This document shows, one piece after another, positions 25,464-34,484 of a DNA stretch of 64,000 nt. Source of the stretch: Gammaproteobacteria bacterium. GTDB taxonomy: Bacteria > Pseudomonadota > Gammaproteobacteria > Competibacterales > Competibacteraceae. Positions within the stretch are counted from its first letter, which is position 1, and the number at the start of each line of letters is the position of its first letter. The stretch spans positions 1-64,000 of the forward strand of contig JACKNE010000012.1 of NCBI GenBank assembly GCA_024235035.1, given 5' to 3'. The position numbers and the translations under genes were made by a program. The notes beneath the pieces were generated by a model. It did no database searches. It saw only the letters and a list, made by a program, of their open reading frames with translations, and had not been told where the DNA came from.

Positions 25464-26696
25464 ATGTCCAAAAAAGAAGATAAGAGCCTGATTGTCGGGC
25501 TGGATATCGGCACCTCGAAGGTGGTCGTGATCGTTGGCGAGGTCGATATGGACGGCGCCATCGAGGTGGTCGGTGTCGGCAGTCATCCCTCGCGAGGCTT
25601 GAAGAAAGGGGTGGTCGTCAATATCGAATCGACTGTGCAATCGATCCAGCATGCCTTGAGCGAAGCCGAGTGCATGGCCGGTTGCCGCATTCACTCAGCC
25701 TATACCGGCATTTCCGGCAGCCATATTCGCGGACTCAATTCGCATGGCGTCACCGCGATCAAGAGCCAGGAAGTCACGCCGGAGGACGTGGAACGGGTGA
25801 TCGAAGCCGCACGAGTCGTGGCGATTCCCGCCGATCAGAAAATCCTGCATATCTTGCCGCAGGAATTCATCATCGACCATCAGGAAGGCATCCAAGATCC
25901 GGTCGGTATGTCCGGCGTGCGACTGGAGGCGCGGGTGCATATCGTCACCGGAGCGGTCAGCGCCGCCCAAAATATCGTCAAGTGTGTACAACGCTGCGGA
26001 TTGGAAGTGGACGATATCATCTTGCAGCAATTAGCCTCCAGCCGGGCGGTGCTCAATCCAGACGAGAAGGAGTTGGGTGTTTGTCTGCTCGATCTTGGCG
26101 GTGGCACCAGCGACCTGGCGGTGTTCACTCACGGTGCGATCAGTCATACCTCCGTCATTCCTATCGCTGGCGATCAGGTGACCAATGACATCGCCGTTGC
26201 TTTTCGCACTCCAACCCAGTCGGCTGAGGAAATCAAGATCAGACAGGCTTGTTGCCTTAAGCATTTAACGGGACCGGATGAGCGGATCGACGTGGCCAGC
26301 GTCGGCGACCGGGCAGCCCGGTCGTTTTCCCGCTACGACCTGGCCGAGGTGGTGGAGCCGCGCTACGCAGAGTTTTTTGAGTTCGCCCAGAAGGAGTTAC
26401 AGCGCAGCGGTTTCGAAAATCTGATCGCTGCCGGCATCGTGCTGACGGGCGGTAGCGCCAAGATGGAAGGCGTCGTGGAACTGGCTGAGGATGTGTTTCA
26501 CATGCCGGTGCGCTTGGGGTTGCCGCACGATGTGACTGGCATGGAGGAGCTGGTGCGGAATCCAGCTTACGCGACGGCGGTGGGATTACTGCTGTTTGGC
26601 AATGAGAACCGGCCACTCCGGGTGGGGCCAATATCGAGAGCGGGCCGCAAGGGTTTGTGGACGCGGATGAAAAGTTGGTTTCAAGGAAATTTTTAG
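25464..26696 (+). CDS. ftsA: Cell division protein FtsA
   Basis: Actin-like ATPase that tethers FtsZ to the membrane. It has the phosphate-1 motif VGLDIGTSKVVVIVGEV, the phosphate-2 region LLDLGGGTSDLAVF and the adenosine motif VLTGGSAKMEGV. A C-terminal amphipathic membrane-targeting helix is visible (GLWTRMKSWFQGNF). At 410 residues it is normal. Shine-Dalgarno GGAG precedes the ATG. ftsZ follows after 54 nt. Confidence 0.97.
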   Translation: MSKKEDKSLIVGLDIGTSKVVVIVGEVDMDGAIEVVGVGSHPSRGLKKGVVVNIESTVQSIQHALSEAECMAGCRIHSAYTGISGSHIRGLNSHGVTAIKSQEVTPEDVERVIEAARVVAIPADQKILHILPQEFIIDHQEGIQDPVGMSGVRLEARVHIVTGAVSAAQNIVKCVQRCGLEVDDIILQQLASSRAVLNPDEKELGVCLLDLGGGTSDLAVFTHGAISHTSVIPIAGDQVTNDIAVAFRTPTQSAEEIKIRQACCLKHLTGPDERIDVASVGDRAARSFSRYDLAEVVEPRYAEFFEFAQKELQRSGFENLIAAGIVLTGGSAKMEGVVELAEDVFHMPVRLGLPHDVTGMEELVRNPAYATAVGLLLFGNENRPLRVGPISRAGRKGLWTRMKSWFQGNF

Positions 26697-26750
26697 CGGT
26701 TGGGTCGATAGGCGTTTGGGTTGAAAACCACTGATTGAGGAGAGAGGATT

Positions 26751-27926
26751 ATGTTCGAGCTGGTGGATAGCAAATCGCAAAACGAAGTGATCAAGGTTAT
26801 TGGTGTCGGTGGCGGTGGTAGTAATGCCGTACAACACATGTTGGGCGCCAACATCGAGGGCGTGGAGTTCATCTGCGCCAATACCGATGCGCAGGCGCTG
26901 AAAACCTCGTCGGTGCCGATCACCTTGCAAATTGGTGGCAATATCACCAAGGGGTTGGGAGCGGGAGCTAATCCCGAGGTCGGTCGGCAATCAGCGCAGG
27001 AGGATTGCGAACGGATCAAGGAGATCCTACAAGGGGCCGACATGGTGTTCATCACTGCGGGCATGGGTGGCGGCACCGGTACCGGCGCGGCACCGGTCGT
27101 GGCCGAACTGGCCCGAGAAATGGGCATTCTGACTGTGGCGGTGGTGACCAAACCGTTTCCGTTCGAGGGTAAGAAGCGCATGGAAGTCGCCATGCGTGGG
27201 ATTGCCGAACTGAGCAAGGCCGTCGATTCCCTGATTATCATTCCCAACGAGAAGTTACTGACGGTGTTGGGTAAGGCCGCCAGTTTGCTGGATGCCTTCA
27301 AGGCGGCCAATGATGTGTTGTTGGGCGCGGTGCAGGGCATTGCCGAATTGATCACCAATCCTGGTCTGATCAATGTGGACTTTGCCGACGTGCGTACGGT
27401 GATGTCGGAAATGGGTATGGCGATGATGGGCACTGGTCGGGCGGTGGGCGATGGCCGCGCCCGCGAAGCGGCGGAGGCGGCCATCGCCAGCCCGTTGCTG
27501 GAGAACGTGAACCTGGCCGGCGCTAAGGGCTTGTTGGTCAGCATCACTGGCGGCATCGATATGACTATTGGTGAATTCGAAGAGGTCGGGAACACGATCA
27601 AGGATTTGGCGTCCGATGACGCTAATGTGGTGGTCGGCACGACGATTGATCATGAGATGCAAAACGAATTGCGCGTGACCATCGTCGCCACCGGCATCGG
27701 CCAGGGTGCTTCAGCGGCTAAACCGGCTGGTGGGCGCGAACGGGAACCGAGGATTCCCGCCATCAATCTGGTGCGAGGCGATCCGGATTCACATTCCCGC
27801 TTCGAGACCCAGCGGTCGCCGGTGCGCCGGGCCGCGGGCGATGGGTTGAGCGAGCAACGCAGCGGCGGCGACGCCGATCTGGAGTATCTGGATATTCCGG
27901 CATTCCTGCGCCGTCAAGCGGAGTAA
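26751..27926 (+). CDS. ftsZ: Cell division GTPase FtsZ
   Basis: Tubulin homologue that forms the Z ring. VGGGGSNAVQHM is the first nucleotide loop and GGGTGTG (residues 106-112) the tubulin signature, followed by the NVDFADVRTVM catalytic T7 loop. The C-terminal conserved peptide YLDIPAFLRRQ, which binds FtsA and ZipA, is intact. At 391 residues it is normal, with a typical variable linker. A strong Shine-Dalgarno GAGGAGAGAGG lies upstream. Confidence 0.98.
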   Translation: MFELVDSKSQNEVIKVIGVGGGGSNAVQHMLGANIEGVEFICANTDAQALKTSSVPITLQIGGNITKGLGAGANPEVGRQSAQEDCERIKEILQGADMVFITAGMGGGTGTGAAPVVAELAREMGILTVAVVTKPFPFEGKKRMEVAMRGIAELSKAVDSLIIIPNEKLLTVLGKAASLLDAFKAANDVLLGAVQGIAELITNPGLINVDFADVRTVMSEMGMAMMGTGRAVGDGRAREAAEAAIASPLLENVNLAGAKGLLVSITGGIDMTIGEFEEVGNTIKDLASDDANVVVGTTIDHEMQNELRVTIVATGIGQGASAAKPAGGREREPRIPAINLVRGDPDSHSRFETQRSPVRRAAGDGLSEQRSGGDADLEYLDIPAFLRRQAE

Positions 27927-27969
27927 AAGGCACCGCTGCATCACTGGTCATTTCAGCCCTCCCCCAACC

Positions 27970-27988
27970 TCCTCCTGCACCGGGAGGA
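27970..27988. repeat. CT-rich palindromic element, copy 2 (ftsZ-lpxC spacer)
   Basis: TCCTCC (27970-27975) and GGAGGA (27983-27988) form a hairpin with a 7-nt loop, preceded by a CT-rich arm starting CCCTCCCCCAACC. It lies about 45 nt after the ftsZ stop. There is no T-run, so it is a weak terminator candidate at best; it resembles the other CT-rich palindromes listed here. Confidence 0.4.
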
Positions 27989-28049
27989 AGGTGAAGCATG
28001 AGACTTTCGTAAGTTAACAACAAATGCCGTTGCGAAAGAGAAACAAAAG

Positions 28050-28079
28050 TTGCCGTATCACCACGCAATGTGGTAGATT
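28050..28079 (+). promoter_or_regulatory. Candidate lpxC promoter with an internal dyad
   Basis: TTGCCG (28050-28055) and TAGATT (28074-28079) are spaced by 18 bp. The dyad ACCAC-GCAAT-GTGGT (28060-28074) fills most of the spacer. The boxes are weak matches, and the leader to lpxC would be about 130 nt. The separate lpxC transcript is expected from other gammaproteobacteria, but these exact sites are an inference. Confidence 0.3.
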
Positions 28080-28219
28080 CGTTGCAACGCATGAAAGCTA
28101 AAGCAGCGGCGAGCCGGCGATGCCTGCCGCCTAGGGATTGTATAGCGAAAACCATCGGCATCCAGGCGATGATTCGTGGCGTCATGCTTCAGATCAATTG
28201 ACGTGTTGGGGGACCTAAG

Positions 28220-29134
28220 ATGATTAGGCAGAGAACCTTGAAAAACGCCATTCGGGCGACTGGTGTCGGGCTGCATACCGGCGAAAAAGTCTATTTGACC
28301 TTACGGCCTGCAGCGCCCGATGCCGGCATTGTTTTTCGACGCGTCGATCTGCCCGAACCGGTGGAGATCAGGGCCTGTCCACAACACGTCGGAGATACGC
28401 AACTTTCCACATCGCTAGTCAAGGGGAAAGCCCGTATTTCCACGGTTGAGCACTTGCTATCAGCGTTTGCGGGGCTGGGCATCGACAACGCTTACGTCGA
28501 TGTGAGCGCTGCCGAGGTGCCGATCATGGACGGCAGCGCCGGACCGTTCGTCTTTTTGATCCAATCGGCGGGTATCCAGGAACAAAACGCGCCCAAGCGG
28601 TTTATCCGTATCAAGCGGCCGGTCATGGTCGAAGATGGCGACAAGCAGGCGCGGTTCGATCCCTTCCCAGGGTTCAAGGTCGAGTTTACGATTGCCTTCG
28701 ATCATCCGTTGTTCCGGGGACGCAATCAACATGCGATCGTGGATTTTTCGACGACCTCGTTCGTCAAGGAAGTCAGCCGGGCGCGCACCTTCGGCTTCAT
28801 GCGCGACATTGAGTATTTGCGCGAGCGGCGGCTGGCGTTGGGCGGCACTCTGGACAACGCCATCGTGGTCGACGACTACCGGATCCTCAATGAGGATGGG
28901 CTGCGCTACGAGGACGAGTTCGTCAAGCACAAGATCCTGGATGCGATCGGCGATCTGTATCTACTAGGTTGCAGTTTGATTGGCGCGTTCACGGGCTACA
29001 AGTCCGGTCATGCGCTGAACAACCGCCTGCTTCGAGAATTGCTGGCCGACCGCGCCGCCTGGGAAGAGGTGACCTTTAGCGATGAGCGACAGGCACCGAT
29101 CTCCTATCTGCAGCCAGCTCAGGCGACCCGCTGA
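28220..29134 (+). CDS. lpxC: UDP-3-O-acyl-N-acetylglucosamine deacetylase LpxC
   Basis: Zinc enzyme for the committed step of lipid A synthesis. Zinc ligands are visible: STVEHLLSAF (His78), and KHKILDAIGDLYLLG (His237 and the Asp four residues on), with GHALNNRLLREL near the end. The start MIRQRTLKNAIRATGVGLHT is classical. At 304 residues it is normal. GGGGGA precedes the ATG at 28220. It sits between ftsZ and secA as in E. coli, but no secM is present. Confidence 0.97.
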   Translation: MIRQRTLKNAIRATGVGLHTGEKVYLTLRPAAPDAGIVFRRVDLPEPVEIRACPQHVGDTQLSTSLVKGKARISTVEHLLSAFAGLGIDNAYVDVSAAEVPIMDGSAGPFVFLIQSAGIQEQNAPKRFIRIKRPVMVEDGDKQARFDPFPGFKVEFTIAFDHPLFRGRNQHAIVDFSTTSFVKEVSRARTFGFMRDIEYLRERRLALGGTLDNAIVVDDYRILNEDGLRYEDEFVKHKILDAIGDLYLLGCSLIGAFTGYKSGHALNNRLLRELLADRAAWEEVTFSDERQAPISYLQPAQATR

Positions 29135-29183
29135 ACTTAGATAATTGATCTCTACTGATTTTTCCTCTCTTGATCTCTGGTCG

Positions 29184-29216
29184 ACGGCTTTCCGGCCCAA
29201 TCTTGAAAGCCGTTTT
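29184..29216 (+). terminator. Rho-independent-like terminator after lpxC
   Basis: ACGGCTTT (29184-29191) pairs perfectly with AAAGCCGT (29206-29213), a 14-nt loop between them, followed by a short T-run to 29216. It lies 50 nt behind the lpxC stop and would end the dcw transcript. The long loop and short T-run make it a moderate terminator. Confidence 0.6.
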
Positions 29217-29245
29217 ACTGCTTGACCCAATTAAAAACGATGGGC

Positions 29246-29272
29246 AGGTTGGGCTACGCTCAGCGCCAACCT
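29246..29272. repeat. AGGTTGG/CCAACCT inverted repeat
   Basis: AGGTTGG (29246-29252) and CCAACCT (29266-29272) flank GGCTACGCTCAGCG-like sequence. Dispersed palindromes of the GTAGGTTGGGC...GCCCAACCTAC type are frequent in gammaproteobacterial spacers, so this is probably one degenerate copy. Confidence 0.45.
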
Positions 29273-29436
29273 ACATTTAGCCTTGGTAGCCGCACTATGT
29301 TGTGCTTCGCACATTCCCGCCTAAAAAGCAGCGATTGAGGTATCATTGCACCCTGCTTGATCCGTCACCCGTTCGCGATCGAATCGTCGCTCATCTGCAT
29401 ATGCCGACCGTTGTTTCCCCTTCGTGAGAATCCTTG

Positions 29437-32157
29437 ATGAATATCCTGAAAACCCTGTTTGGCAGCCGCAATGACCGTGTACTCCGCCGGATGCGCAAGG
29501 TAGTTGCGACCATCAACGCCCTGGAGCCAGGGATTGCTGCTTTGAGCGACGCTGGCTTGTGCGCCAAGACCGAAGAATTCAAAAATCGCTATGTCAAGGG
29601 CGAAAAGCTGGATGCTCTGTTGCCCGAAGCTTTCGCCGTGGTGCGCGAAGCCAGCAAACGCACCCTGGAAATGCGCCATTTCGACATGCAACTCATCGGT
29701 GGCATGGTGCTGCACGAAGGCAAAATCGCCGAAATGCGCACTGGCGAAGGCAAAACCCTGGTCGCCACCTTGCCGGTCTATCTCAACGCCCTAGCGGGCA
29801 AAGGCGTCCATGTCATCACGGTCAACGACTACCTGGCCCGCCGCGATGCCGACTGGATGGGGCAAATCTACCGTTTCCTCGGCATGACCGTCGATGTAGT
29901 CATCGCTGGCATGAGCCCCGAGGAGAAGCGCGCCGCCTATGGCGCCGATATCACCTACGGCACCAATAACGAATACGGCTTTGATTACCTGCGCGACAAC
30001 ATGGCTTTCAATCTGGAGCAAAAGGCGCAACGGGAATTGCACTATGCGCTGGTCGATGAGGTGGACTCGATCCTGATCGACGAAGCGCGCACTCCGCTGA
30101 TCATCTCCGGTCCGGCGGAAGAAAGCTCCGAGCTGTATCGGCGGATCAATGAAATCATCCCCCAGCTGACTCGTCAGCAAGAAGAGGAAGGACCGGGTGA
30201 TTATTCCGTCGATGAGAAGGTCAAGCAGGTCTACCTCACCGAAGACGGTCATCAGAAGGTCGAAGACCTGCTGCTGGAGGCCGGCTTGCTGCACGAAGGC
30301 GATAGCCTCTACGACGCCGCCCATCTGGGCGTTTTCCACCACCTCAACGCCTGTCTGCGCGCACACGCCCTGTTTCACCGCGATATCGAATACATCGTGC
30401 GTAATGGCGAAGTGATCATCGTCGATGAATTCACCGGACGCACCATGCCGGGCCGGCGTTGGTCGGACGGTCTGCACCAGGCAATCGAAGCCAAGGAAAA
30501 AGTCGCGATTCAGGCTGAAAACCAAACCTTGGCCTCGATAACCTTTCAGAATTACTTCCGCCTGTACGGTAAGCTGGCCGGCATGACCGGCACCGCCGAT
30601 ACCGAAGCCTTCGAGTTCCAGCAAATCTATGGCCTGGAAGTGATTGTCGTGCCCACCCACCTGCCAATGATCCGCAAGGATATGGGCGACCTGGTGTTTC
30701 TGACCCAGGAAGAAAAGTATCAGGCTGTGCTGGAGGATATCCGCGACTGTCAAAAGCGTGGCCAACCGACCCTGGTGGGCACAACCTCCATCGAGGTGTC
30801 GGAATTACTCTCGGGGCTATTGCGCAAGGAGAAAATTCCCCATGAAGTACTCAACGCCAAGCAGCATGAGCGAGAAGCCGAAATTATCGTTCAGGCAGGC
30901 CGACCCGGTGCGGTGACGATTGCGACCAATATGGCTGGGCGCGGCACCGACATCGTGCTGGGCGGCAACCTGCAGGCCGAACTCAAGGCATTGGGATTGG
31001 ATGCTGGCCAGCCAGCTCATGACAGCGTTCGCACTGCTTGGCAGCAACGCCATGAACAAGTCATCGCCGCCGGTGGTCTGCACGTCATCGGCACCGAGCG
31101 TCACGAATCGCGGCGCATCGACAATCAGCTGCGTGGGCGCTCTGGCCGCCAGGGCGATCCAGGTTCCAGTCGCTTCTACTTATCTTTGCAGGACAATCTG
31201 TTACGCATCTTCGCCTCCGACCGGGTTGCCGGACTCATGCAAAAACTGGGTATGGAGAAGAATGAGGCCATCGAACATCCCTGGGTGACCAAGGCTATTG
31301 AAAACGCTCAGCGCAAGGTCGAGGCGCACAACTTCGATATCCGCAAGAACCTGCTGGAATTCGACGACGTCGCCAACGATCAGCGTAAGGTCATGTATCG
31401 CTGGCGCAATGAGCTGATGGAGGCGGAGGAAGTGTCCGCCACATTGACCGATATGCGCGCTGATGCGCTCAAGCAGGCCATTGACCCGTATATCCCGCCG
31501 CAGAGCCTGGAGGAGCAGTGGAACATCGCTGGGCTGGAAGAAGCTCTGGACAAGGATTTTGGTCTGCGCCTGCCGATACGCGCCTGGCTGGACGCCGATC
31601 ATGATCTACATGAAGAGCCTTTGCGGGCGCGGATTCACACCGAACTGGAACAGGCTTACGCGGCGAAGGAAGTACAGGTCGGCGCGCCGTGGATGCGCCA
31701 GTTCGAAAAAGCGGTGCTGCTGCAAGTGCTGGACAGCCATTGGCGCGAGCATCTGGCGGCGATGGATTATCTGCGCCAGGGTATCCACCTGCGCGGTTAC
31801 GCTCAGAAGAATCCCAAACAGGAATACAAGCGCGAGTCGTTCGAGATGTTCCAAGCGTTGGTGCAGCGTATTCACCACGAAGCGGTCGGCTTCTTGGTGC
31901 GGGCGCAGTTTCAGACCGAGCCGGAGCCGATTCCCGAACCTCGCCATCCCGCGCCCGCTGCGATGCGCTTCGAACACGCCGAGGCGTCCGCGCTGGCGGA
32001 AGGCGAAGACGATGATTCAGGTATCGAAATTCGTCGGGAATCGGAAGAAGCTGCGCATACACCATTTGTCCGTGATGGCCGCAAGATCGGGCGAAATGAA
32101 CCCTGTCCCTGCGGTTCAGGCAAGAAATATAAGCATTGTCACGGGCAATTGGACTGA
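29437..32157 (+). CDS. secA: Preprotein translocase ATPase SecA
   Basis: Motor ATPase that pushes proteins through SecYEG. Walker A is MRTGEGKTLVATLP (about residue 100), the Walker B/DEAD region is DEVDSILIDEARTPLIISGP, and GRGTDIVLGGNL and RGRSGRQGDPGSS belong to the second nucleotide-binding fold. The C-terminal zinc finger CPCGSGKKYKHCHG, which contacts SecB and ribosomes, is intact. At 906 residues it is normal. The ATG at 29437 is preferred to the adjacent in-frame TTG at 29434. Confidence 0.98.
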   Translation: MNILKTLFGSRNDRVLRRMRKVVATINALEPGIAALSDAGLCAKTEEFKNRYVKGEKLDALLPEAFAVVREASKRTLEMRHFDMQLIGGMVLHEGKIAEMRTGEGKTLVATLPVYLNALAGKGVHVITVNDYLARRDADWMGQIYRFLGMTVDVVIAGMSPEEKRAAYGADITYGTNNEYGFDYLRDNMAFNLEQKAQRELHYALVDEVDSILIDEARTPLIISGPAEESSELYRRINEIIPQLTRQQEEEGPGDYSVDEKVKQVYLTEDGHQKVEDLLLEAGLLHEGDSLYDAAHLGVFHHLNACLRAHALFHRDIEYIVRNGEVIIVDEFTGRTMPGRRWSDGLHQAIEAKEKVAIQAENQTLASITFQNYFRLYGKLAGMTGTADTEAFEFQQIYGLEVIVVPTHLPMIRKDMGDLVFLTQEEKYQAVLEDIRDCQKRGQPTLVGTTSIEVSELLSGLLRKEKIPHEVLNAKQHEREAEIIVQAGRPGAVTIATNMAGRGTDIVLGGNLQAELKALGLDAGQPAHDSVRTAWQQRHEQVIAAGGLHVIGTERHESRRIDNQLRGRSGRQGDPGSSRFYLSLQDNLLRIFASDRVAGLMQKLGMEKNEAIEHPWVTKAIENAQRKVEAHNFDIRKNLLEFDDVANDQRKVMYRWRNELMEAEEVSATLTDMRADALKQAIDPYIPPQSLEEQWNIAGLEEALDKDFGLRLPIRAWLDADHDLHEEPLRARIHTELEQAYAAKEVQVGAPWMRQFEKAVLLQVLDSHWREHLAAMDYLRQGIHLRGYAQKNPKQEYKRESFEMFQALVQRIHHEAVGFLVRAQFQTEPEPIPEPRHPAPAAMRFEHAEASALAEGEDDDSGIEIRRESEEAAHTPFVRDGRKIGRNEPCPCGSGKKYKHCHGQLD

Positions 32158-32176
32158 TTGCACCTCTTATTCAACC

Positions 32177-32198
32177 CCTCTCCTACTTAGGGAAGAGG
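32177..32198. repeat. CT-rich palindromic element, copy 3 (secA-argJ spacer)
   Basis: CCTCTCC (32177-32183) pairs with GGGAAGAGG (32190-32198) with a one-base bulge around a short loop. It sits in the 68-nt spacer between the secA stop and the argJ start, and resembles the other CT-rich palindromes of the window. It could attenuate transcription into argJ. Confidence 0.4.
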
Positions 32199-32225
32199 AA
32201 AGCCTCTATCGTATTGGGAGATACC

Positions 32226-33416
32226 ATGCATGCTCTTAATGTCGCCGGCATCCAGCTCGGCGTGGCCTGCGCCGGCATCAGGTATCCTGATCGCCGCGAT
32301 CTGGTGGTGATCGAGGCGGTGGCTGGAACTCGCGCTGCCGCCGTGTTCACGCAAAATGCCTTTTGCGCCGCTCCGGTCACCGTGGCGCAGGCGCATCTCG
32401 CCAATGCCGCACCTCGCTACCTGGTCATCAATACCGGCAACGCCAATGCCGGCACCGGTGCGCAGGGCTTGGCCGATGCCGAAGCGACTTGCCGGGCATT
32501 GGCTGAGCACACGCATTGTCGACCTGAAGAAGTACTCCCCTTTTCTACCGGGGTGATTGGCGAGCCGTTGCCGCTGGAACGCTTAATCGCAGGTCTACCG
32601 GTCGCGTTGGCGGCGTTACATCCCGAGAGCTGGCTGGAAGCCGCGCATGGCATCATGACCACCGATACTCGACCCAAGTGGGCGTCACGGCGGTTGCTAT
32701 TGGCTGGGCGGGAAGTGAACGTGACCGGTATCGCCAAGGGTGCGGGGATGATTTGTCCGAACATGGCGACTCTACTGGCGTTCGTCGCTACCGACGCCGC
32801 TGCGGATGAGACGCTGCTCCAGCAAATTTTGCATGAGGCCGTCGCCGATTCCTTCAACGCCATCACCGTGGATGGCGACACCTCTACCAACGATGCCTTA
32901 GTGCTATTGGCGACGGGTCAATCCGGGGCAACCGCGCCGGTGGAAGGTGAGGAGCGTATTCGGTTTGCCAACGCTGTACGGGAAGTTTGCATCGAGCTGG
33001 CGCAGGCCATCATTCGGGATGGCGAGGGAGCGACCAAGTTCATCACCATCCAAGTCGAAGGGGGTCGAGACGCCGCAGAGTGCCGGCGGACCGCCTACAC
33101 CATCGCCCATTCGCCGCTGGTCAAAACCGCTTTTTTCGCCTCCGATCCCAATTGGGGACGGATTCTGGCGGCGGTGGGCCGGGCCGAGCTGGCCGAGCTG
33201 GACTTGGAGCGAGTGGCCATTTATCTGGACGAGATCGGTATCGTCCGCGCGGGTGGCCGCGCTCTGGACTACACCGAGGCGCAGGGGCAGCAAGTCATGG
33301 CGAGATCCGACATCACCATCCGGGTCGAACTCGGTCGAGGTACGGCGACAGCCCGGATTTGGACCACCGACCTGTCCTTCGACTATGTACGCATCAACGC
33401 CGAGTATCGAACGTGA
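32226..33416 (+). CDS. argJ: Bifunctional glutamate N-acetyltransferase/amino-acid acetyltransferase ArgJ
   Basis: Ornithine acetyltransferase of the cyclic arginine pathway. It self-cleaves before the nucleophilic threonine in GMICPNMATLLAF (Thr182 from this start). Other marks are VFTQNAFCAAPV, GNANAGTGAQG, FSTGVIGEPLP and SDPNWGRILAAVGRA. The ATG at 32226 with GGAG upstream gives a normal 396-residue protein; the longer frame overlaps the secA end. Its TGA overlaps the mutT GTG. Confidence 0.96.
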   Translation: MHALNVAGIQLGVACAGIRYPDRRDLVVIEAVAGTRAAAVFTQNAFCAAPVTVAQAHLANAAPRYLVINTGNANAGTGAQGLADAEATCRALAEHTHCRPEEVLPFSTGVIGEPLPLERLIAGLPVALAALHPESWLEAAHGIMTTDTRPKWASRRLLLAGREVNVTGIAKGAGMICPNMATLLAFVATDAAADETLLQQILHEAVADSFNAITVDGDTSTNDALVLLATGQSGATAPVEGEERIRFANAVREVCIELAQAIIRDGEGATKFITIQVEGGRDAAECRRTAYTIAHSPLVKTAFFASDPNWGRILAAVGRAELAELDLERVAIYLDEIGIVRAGGRALDYTEAQGQQVMARSDITIRVELGRGTATARIWTTDLSFDYVRINAEYRT

Positions 33417-33826
33417 AAACCGTCCATGTCGCGGTGGGTGTCCTCATCGATGCCTCCGGTGCGATCTTGATCACCCGCCGACCCGATCACGTCCATCAGG
33501 GTGGATTATGGGAATTTCCTGGCGGCAAGGTGGAGGATCGCGAGCCGGTGGCGGCGGCGCTGAACCGTGAATTGCATGAAGAGCTGGGTATCACCGTGCA
33601 AGCGGCTGAGCCCTGGTTGCAAGTGTGGCATGATTATCCCGACCAGCGGGTATTGCTGGACGTATGGCGAGTCATGGCCTGGCAGGAGGAGCCGCGAGGC
33701 CAAGAAGGTCAGCCGCTGGCTTGGGCGTTGCCAGCGGAGTTGGAGACCTTCGCTTTTCCCGCCGCTGATGAGCCGATCATCGCCGCTCTGGCGCCCAACT
33801 ATCAATTTTCAATCCCTGGTTCTTGA
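33413..33826 (+). CDS. mutT: 8-oxo-dGTP diphosphatase MutT (GTG start)
   Basis: Cleans 8-oxo-dGTP from the nucleotide pool. The full Nudix box is visible: GGKVEDREPVAAALNRELHE followed by ELGI. The N-terminus VHVAVGVLIDASGAILITRR is typical of MutT. The GTG at 33413 overlaps the argJ stop (GTGA), giving a normal 137-residue protein; the frame is open far upstream only as a shadow of argJ. secA-mutT adjacency is known from E. coli, with argJ inserted here. Confidence 0.92.
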   Translation: MKTVHVAVGVLIDASGAILITRRPDHVHQGGLWEFPGGKVEDREPVAAALNRELHEELGITVQAAEPWLQVWHDYPDQRVLLDVWRVMAWQEEPRGQEGQPLAWALPAELETFAFPAADEPIIAALAPNYQFSIPGS

Positions 33827-33839
33827 TCACCCAATCGCT

Positions 33840-34484
33840 ATGATAGCTTTTTCACTGCATGCCAAGCGACCCGATGCAGGGAGCAAAAGGCTCTGGCGGG
33901 CGGCGATGGTGCTCGCTTTGGCGCTCCAATTGCCTGGTTGTGCGATTCCACCGCCCACTTCGCCGGACGCCTCGAACGCCTGGAACGCCCGGCAAACCAG
34001 ACTGACGCAACTGGCCACTTGGCAGGTGGCGGGGCGCATTGGTGTGATCAGCGCTCAGGAGGGCTGGCACGCCAGCTTCCAGTGGGTCCAGCGCAAACCC
34101 AGCTACCGTATCGATCTGATGGGCCCAATTGGTCAAGGTCGGGTCGTCATCGAAAGCGATGGTCAAGAGGTGCGGGTCCAGGCTCAGAATGGCCAAAGTT
34201 GGACCGCGCCCGATCCGGATGATCTACTGGAACAAATACTCGGCATGCGCCTGCCGGTAAACGGCCTGCGTTATTGGACGCGCGGCTTGCCGGCGCCCGG
34301 AGCGACGCAGGTATTGCAAACGGACGCCGATGGCCGGCTGACCCGGTTGGAGCAGAATGGCTGGACCATCGAGTATTCGGCTTATGCGCCCACCTCCATT
34401 CCTGATCTGGATTTGCCTAAGCGCATTACCGCCCAGCGCCCGGATTTGAGCGTCAAACTGATCATCGAGCAATGGACCCTGTAG
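33840..34484 (+). CDS. lolB: Outer membrane lipoprotein receptor LolB
   Basis: Receives lipoproteins from LolA and inserts them in the outer membrane; itself a lipoprotein. From the ATG at 33840 it has a signal peptide with lipobox LPGC, then WQVAGRIGVISAQEGWHASFQW and YRIDLMGPIGQGRVVI, the typical LolB strands. At 214 residues it is normal. It overlaps ispE by 13 nt, and lolB-ispE is a conserved pair. Confidence 0.92.
   Translation: MIAFSLHAKRPDAGSKRLWRAAMVLALALQLPGCAIPPPTSPDASNAWNARQTRLTQLATWQVAGRIGVISAQEGWHASFQWVQRKPSYRIDLMGPIGQGRVVIESDGQEVRVQAQNGQSWTAPDPDDLLEQILGMRLPVNGLRYWTRGLPAPGATQVLQTDADGRLTRLEQNGWTIEYSAYAPTSIPDLDLPKRITAQRPDLSVKLIIEQWTL

Larger units (their letters stand above)
29135..29436. 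other. lpxC-secA spacer
   Basis: A spacer of about 300 bp with no credible coding frame. It holds a terminator-like hairpin (29184-29216) and an inverted repeat (29246-29272), both listed separately. The rest shows no recognisable promoter, although secA probably starts its own transcript here. No SecM-like arrest peptide is visible. Confidence 0.55.

Noticed and set aside
26693..27640. 315-codon open frame on the minus strand
   Set aside because: Antisense to ftsZ; its residue make-up is rich in Ser, Pro and Ala, without any domain.
29135..29436. secM-like arrest peptide between lpxC and secA
   Set aside because: No frame with a signal peptide and an arrest motif exists in the spacer.
29791..30765. 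324-codon open frame on the minus strand
   Set aside because: Lies fully inside secA, which is conserved end to end; the antisense frame has no recognisable motif and is a by-product of GC-rich codons.
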